A stretch of DNA of 10,378 bases from an uncultured Roseiflexaceae bacterium (lineage in GTDB: Bacteria > Chloroflexota > Chloroflexia > Chloroflexales > Roseiflexaceae): contig CALJIC010000134.1 of assembly GCA_937974195.1 (NCBI GenBank), positions 1-10,378 of the forward strand, read 5' to 3'. Below the pieces are notes generated by a model. It did not search any database. It saw only the letters and a list, made by a program, of their open reading frames with translations, and was not told the DNA's origin. Numbering within the stretch: the first letter of the stretch is position 1; each line of letters opens with the position of its first letter. Positions 7,671 to 10,378 of the stretch are shown piece after piece. Position numbers and translations under genes: made by a program.

Positions 7671-7814
7671 CTACGCCTGAAGCGCGCACACCGCGATGAG
7701 GGTGTCGCTGCCCGCCGCGAGCGTCCCGCGGTCGTAGTCGCCGTTCTGCGCGACCGGACGGAAGCCGCTGTCACGCAGTACGGCGTACCCGCCCAGGTTC
7801 GAGCTGTCAGCCAT
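7671..7814 (-). CDS. Possible small protein, 47 aa, unrecognised
   Basis: Reading leftwards from ATG (7814-7812) to TAG (7673-7671) gives MADSSNLGGYAVLRDSGF and so on, ending VCALQA. Third codon positions are strongly G/C, like the real genes here, and the composition is balanced rather than the Arg/Ala-rich pattern of the antisense frames. It lies 31 nt downstream of the fusion-gene stop on the same strand. AAGGAGG (7847-7841) is present but 26 nt from the ATG, too far for a normal ribosome-binding site, and no closer in-frame start exists. It could be a true small gene, or the surviving tail of a longer one. I recognise no family. Confidence 0.38.
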   Translation of the reverse strand: MADSSNLGGYAVLRDSGFRPVAQNGDYDRGTLAAGSDTLIAVCALQA

Positions 7815-7838
7815 CCGAGCGACGCGGCCGTGCCGACC

Positions 7839-7866
7839 GCCCTCCTTACGGGGAGGTGTGGAGGGC
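7839..7866 (-). repeat. Hairpin around the fusion-gene stop; copy of a dispersed repeat
   Basis: GCCCTCC (7839-7845) pairs with GGAGGGC (7860-7866), and alternatively CCTCC (7841-7845) with GGAGG (7852-7856). The segment 7850-7867 matches 16 of 18 bases of 71-88 in the left-end tandem array. It contains the TAA stop and last codons of the fusion gene, so the C-terminal residues HTSP are encoded by the repeat. On the - strand the stem would cover the AAGGAGG in front of the small ORF. Confidence 0.5.
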
Positions 7867-9546
7867 CAGGTACTGGTGGACCGAGCCGACCGCCACCGAC
7901 CCCTCGCCGACGGCCCCGGCGACGCGCTTCACCGAGCCGTAGCGCGCGTCGCCCACGGCGAACACGCCGGGCGTGCTGGTCTCGAACGGCAGCGGCGGGC
8001 GCTCCAGCGGCCAGGCCTCAGGCGGCACGTCGCGGCCGGTCAGGATGTACCCGCGGTCATCGCACGCGACGGCGTCGCGCAGCCACTCGGTGCGCAGCTC
8101 AGCGCCGATCAGGACGAACACCGCCGCCGCCGGCACCTCCTCGCGCCGCCCGGCATCGCTCTCCTCCAGCACCAGCGTCTCGAGGCGCTCCTCCCCGCGG
8201 CCGTCGACCACGCGGGTGCGCAGGCGCACGTGGACGTTCGGCGTGTCCTGCAGCTGCGTGATCAAGTACTCCGACATCCCGGCCGACAGAGAGTCGCCGC
8301 GCACAAGCATGGTGACGCGGGAGGCGTAGCGCGCCAGGTGCAGGGCCGCCTGCCCGGCGGAGTTCGCCCCGCCGACGACGTAGACCTCCTCGCCGGCCAG
8401 CGCGGGGGCCTCGACGCTCGCCGCGCCGTAGAAGACCCCCACGCCGACGAGGCGCTCGAGGGCCGGGATCCCGAGGCGGCGGTACTCTACGCCCACGGCG
8501 ATCATCACCGCGCGGGCGCTGATCCCCGCCCCGCCCTCGAGCGCAACCACGCGCTCGTCGCCGCGCGCCGCCACGCGGGTGGCCGGCTGGAGGAACACGA
8601 ACTGGGCGCCGAAGAGCAGCGCCTGCTCCCAGGCGCGGAAGGCGAGCTCGCCGCCGCTGACGCCCCACGGGAAGCCCAGGTAGTTGCGGATCATCGAGCT
8701 CGTCCCGGCCTGGCCGCCGATCGCCTCCTGCTCGACGACGACAGTGGCGAGCCCCTCGGAGGCCCCGTACACCGCGGCCGCCAGCCCGGCCGGGCCGGCG
8801 CCGAGGATCGCCAGGTCGTACACCTCGGGCGAGGGCCGCGTGCTGACGCCGAGTGCGTCCGCGATGTCGACGAGGCTCGGTTCGTGCAGCACCGTCCCAT
8901 CCCGACAGATGACCGCGGGCAGCCGCGCGGGATCCACCGCGTAGTCGCGCAGCAGCCGCCGGCCCGCGTCCGAGTCCACATCGTAGAACCCGAACGGGAT
9001 GGTGTTGCGGCCGAGCGCATCGCGCAGCTCGTGGCTGCGCGCCGACCACTGCTCACCGACGACGCGCAGGACCTCGTGGCGCGGCCGGTTGGCGCGCGTC
9101 CACACGCTGAGCGCCTCCTGGACCCGCGGGTACAGGAGCTCCTCGGGCGCGGCCCAGCCCTTCACGGCCCAGAAGTCGATCCGCCCGAGCGCGGTCGCGC
9201 GCTGCAGGGACGCCAGCTCGTGAAGCGGGATGCGGGTCCCACTGGTGCTCATGGCGACGAGCAGGGCGCGCATGGCGCTGCGGTGCAGGGCGCGCGCCCG
9301 CTCGAGGAACGCGACGCCGTCCTGCGGGGGGAGGTGCAGGTCGGCCGCGACGAGCGCCACCTCTTCGCCCCGGCCGGCGAGATCCTCGAGCAGCTCAATG
9401 CCTGCCTGCGCTGAGCTGGCCGTGAGCACCCGGTAGTCGGGCGCGAAGCGCCCCGCGAGCGCCGACTCGGCCGCCGCCAGAGCCTCCTGGTCGGCGTCCA
9501 CGATCAGCAGCACGGGGGCGCCGGCCGCCTGGTTCCGATTGGTCAT
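7846..9546 (-). CDS. Fused receiver / glutaredoxin-like / thioredoxin-reductase-like flavoprotein
   Basis: A 566-aa three-part protein. Residues 10-145 form a response-regulator receiver with acidic Asp17/Asp19, candidate phospho-acceptor Asp69 (in DLHLPPQDG), Ser100/Thr101 and Lys129. Residues 158-235 look like a thioredoxin/glutaredoxin fold (VVGEQWSARSHELRDAL, then LPAVICRDG), with no CxxC where its active site should be. Residues 242-566 are thioredoxin-reductase-like: FAD site GAGPAG (249-254), NAD(P)H site VGGANSAG (391-398) and the C-terminal FAD motif VFAVGDARYG (528-537). At the usual redox-disulfide position the sequence is FYGAASVEA (372-380). The whole protein has two cysteines (C214, C495), far apart. 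The architecture matches proteins annotated as fused response regulator/thioredoxin-disulfide reductase, but disulfide reductase activity is doubtful. AAGGGCGGG precedes the ATG. Confidence 0.92.
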   Translation of the reverse strand: MTNRNQAAGAPVLLIVDADQEALAAAESALAGRFAPDYRVLTASSAQAGIELLEDLAGRGEEVALVAADLHLPPQDGVAFLERARALHRSAMRALLVAMSTSGTRIPLHELASLQRATALGRIDFWAVKGWAAPEELLYPRVQEALSVWTRANRPRHEVLRVVGEQWSARSHELRDALGRNTIPFGFYDVDSDAGRRLLRDYAVDPARLPAVICRDGTVLHEPSLVDIADALGVSTRPSPEVYDLAILGAGPAGLAAAVYGASEGLATVVVEQEAIGGQAGTSSMIRNYLGFPWGVSGGELAFRAWEQALLFGAQFVFLQPATRVAARGDERVVALEGGAGISARAVMIAVGVEYRRLGIPALERLVGVGVFYGAASVEAPALAGEEVYVVGGANSAGQAALHLARYASRVTMLVRGDSLSAGMSEYLITQLQDTPNVHVRLRTRVVDGRGEERLETLVLEESDAGRREEVPAAAVFVLIGAELRTEWLRDAVACDDRGYILTGRDVPPEAWPLERPPLPFETSTPGVFAVGDARYGSVKRVAGAVGEGSVAVGSVHQYLALHTSP

Positions 9547-9571
9547 GGTGTCCCGCCCTTCACGTTCTGTT

Positions 9572-9620
9572 CCGCCGCCGAGCGGCGGGAGAGCGGCTCG
9601 GGGAAGGCTGCGCCTCTCCC
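9572..9620 (-). promoter_or_regulatory. Two overlapping hairpins in the leader of the fusion gene
   Basis: CCGCCGC (9572-9578) pairs with GCGGCGG (9582-9588) across a CGA loop, 25 nt before the start codon. A second inverted repeat, GGGAGAG (9587-9593) with CTCTCCC (9614-9620), shares bases 9587-9588 with the first, so the two cannot both form completely. If transcription starts near 9636 they would lie in the 5' leader of the - strand mRNA. A switching role is speculative. Confidence 0.4.
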
Positions 9621-9642
9621 GACCTCCCCATGAGGTTGGGCT

Positions 9643-9671
9643 ATTGTCACCCGGCGCGACGACTCGCGCAA
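9643..9671 (-). promoter_or_regulatory. Possible sigma-70-type promoter for the fusion gene
   Basis: On the - strand TTGCGC (9671-9666) and GACAAT (9648-9643) are separated by exactly 17 nt and are the best -35/-10 pair I see in the 274-nt divergent spacer. Each matches four of six consensus bases at most. It would give a leader of about 90 nt. No matching + strand promoter for the copper-protein gene, and no recognisable copper operator, was found in 9547-9820. Confidence 0.25.
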
Positions 9672-9820
9672 GTGTTCAAGGTGGGCAGGCCTCCCCGCAG
9701 AGATGGAGCAGCGCGCGCCCCGAGCTTCGGCCAGACGGTACACATCGTGCTGATCCGGTCGTCACGCGGCGCCGGAGGCCGTGGCTGGACCATGTGAGCA
9801 AGCGAAAGGAGCGCCGGACC

Positions 9821-10192
9821 ATGACCGAGACGCAGCAGCACCAGATGAGCAGCAGCGAGATGCTTCAGTGCATCAATAACTGTATGGACTGTCACGCGGT
9901 GTGCGTGCAGACGATCGCCCACTGCCTCCAGCTGGGGGGCAGGCACGCCGAGGCCAGCCACATCCGCATCCTGCAGGACTGCGCGCAGATCTGCGCCACC
10001 AGCGCGGACTTCATGCTGCGCGGCTCGTCGTTCCACACCCGCACCTGCGGCGTGTGCGCCGAGATCTGCGAGACATGCGCGCAGTCCTGCGAGCGCATGG
10101 CGCAGGGCGACGCCCAGATGCAGGCCTGCGTCGACGCCTGCCGCCGCTGCGCTGACTCCTGCCGCCGCATGGCTGCGATGGCGGCGTCGTAG
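9821..10192 (+). CDS. Four-helix-bundle copper-binding protein (DUF326 / Csp3-like)
   Basis: A 123-aa cysteine-rich protein with 16 Cys (17, 21, 24, 28, 35, 54, 58, 76, 79, 83, 86, 90, 103, 107, 110, 114), arranged as CxxxCxxC and CxxCxxxC runs along four predicted helices (about 10-37, 43-66, 72-95, 97-119). Six His are also present. This is the DUF326 pattern; characterised Csp proteins store many Cu(I) ions inside the bundle through thiolates. With no signal peptide it should be cytosolic, like Csp3 rather than the Tat-exported Csp1. The ATG at 9821 has an excellent AAGGAG (9806-9811); the frame is open further upstream, but that stretch looks non-coding. It is divergent from the receiver/reductase fusion and may share its control region. 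Confidence 0.92.
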   Translation: MTETQQHQMSSSEMLQCINNCMDCHAVCVQTIAHCLQLGGRHAEASHIRILQDCAQICATSADFMLRGSSFHTRTCGVCAEICETCAQSCERMAQGDAQMQACVDACRRCADSCRRMAAMAAS

Positions 10193-10222
10193 CTCAGGCG
10201 CCCGTGGGGGGCCAGCGGCCCG

Positions 10223-10233
10223 CCACACCTCCC
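10223..10233 (-). repeat. Inverted copy of the GGGAGGTGTGG motif
   Basis: The reverse complement of 10223-10233 is GGGAGGTGTGG, identical to 7851-7861 and one base different from 72-82. It lies 30 nt after the copper-protein gene. Eleven bases alone could be chance; it matters as a third intergenic or gene-end occurrence. Confidence 0.35.
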
Positions 10234-10307
10234 TGCAGAAAGCCGTCTTTCCCACCCCTGACTCTCACTGATAGGACTTACACGGTGCGGTCAGAGCGTG
10301 CTTGAGG

Positions 10308-10333
10308 GCGAGAGGGGTTACGACCCCTCTCGC
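10308..10333. repeat. Perfect 11-bp inverted repeat
   Basis: GCGAGAGGGGT (10308-10318) pairs with ACCCCTCTCGC (10323-10333) across TACG. It is 115 nt after the copper-protein stop. No T-run follows on the + strand, so an intrinsic-terminator role is possible but unproven. The stretch 10193-10307 before it shows no gene. Confidence 0.7.
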
Positions 10334-10345
10334 GCTCTCCCCCGC

Positions 10346-10371
10346 CGGAAGGGGCTGTGCAGCCCCTTCCG
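10346..10371. repeat. Perfect 12-bp inverted repeat
   Basis: CGGAAGGGGCTG (10346-10357) and CAGCCCCTTCCG (10360-10371) are separated by two bases. CCCGCCGGAAG at its left edge (10341-10351) also occurs at 23-33 in the left-end tandem array, suggesting both ends of the window carry related intergenic repeats. It may continue past the window end. Confidence 0.7.
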
Positions 10372-10378
10372 AACCTTC

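Noticed and set aside
7858..9414. A 518-codon open frame on the + strand opposite the fusion gene
   Set aside because: No recognisable motifs and biased composition; the - strand frame has clear FAD, NAD(P)H and receiver signatures.
9539..9820. Longer N-terminus for the copper-binding protein
   Set aside because: The upstream part is Arg/Pro/Ser-rich and would overlap the start of the divergent gene, while ATG 9821 has an ideal ribosome-binding site and begins the cysteine helices.
9547..9820. CsoR- or CueR-type copper operator
   Set aside because: I searched the divergent spacer by eye for the usual palindromes and saw none that match; absence is not proof.

Overview
This is a high-GC bacterial window, densely coding, with third codon positions almost all G or C. 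Gene content (a carbohydrate-style Dpp/Opp importer, a GH78 rhamnosidase and a receiver/thioredoxin-reductase fusion) would fit a Chloroflexota member. That assignment is an inference from gene types and base composition; other high-GC phyla are not excluded.

Left region (1-210) is non-coding. It holds two and a half copies of a ~44-bp tandem unit that can fold into nested hairpins, then a perfect 20-bp inverted repeat with a 3-nt loop.

Central region (211-7641, all + strand) looks like one operon: two ABC permeases (211-1209, 1293-2159), two ABC ATPases (2159-3181, 3236-4279), a cytoplasmic family GH78 alpha-L-rhamnosidase (4377-7097) and a small four-helix membrane methyltransferase-like protein (7126-7641). 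Gaps are -1 to 97 nt. The likely logic is import of a rhamnose-containing oligosaccharide or glycoside by the transporter, then removal of rhamnose in the cytoplasm. No substrate-binding protein lies in the window; it may be upstream of position 1 or elsewhere.

Right region: on the - strand, 9546-7846 encodes a 566-aa fusion of a response-regulator receiver, a glutaredoxin/thioredoxin-like fold and a thioredoxin-reductase-like flavoprotein that lacks the redox CxxC. A possible 47-aa ORF follows it on the same strand (7814-7671). Divergent from the fusion, across a 274-nt spacer, is a 123-aa protein with 16 cysteines (9821-10192), a cytosolic four-helix-bundle copper-binding (DUF326/Csp3-like) protein. 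Together these suggest a redox or copper stress module, unrelated to the sugar operon and convergent with it.

The right end (10193-10378) has no gene, but carries two strong inverted repeats and one copy of a short motif that also occurs near positions 72 and 7851.
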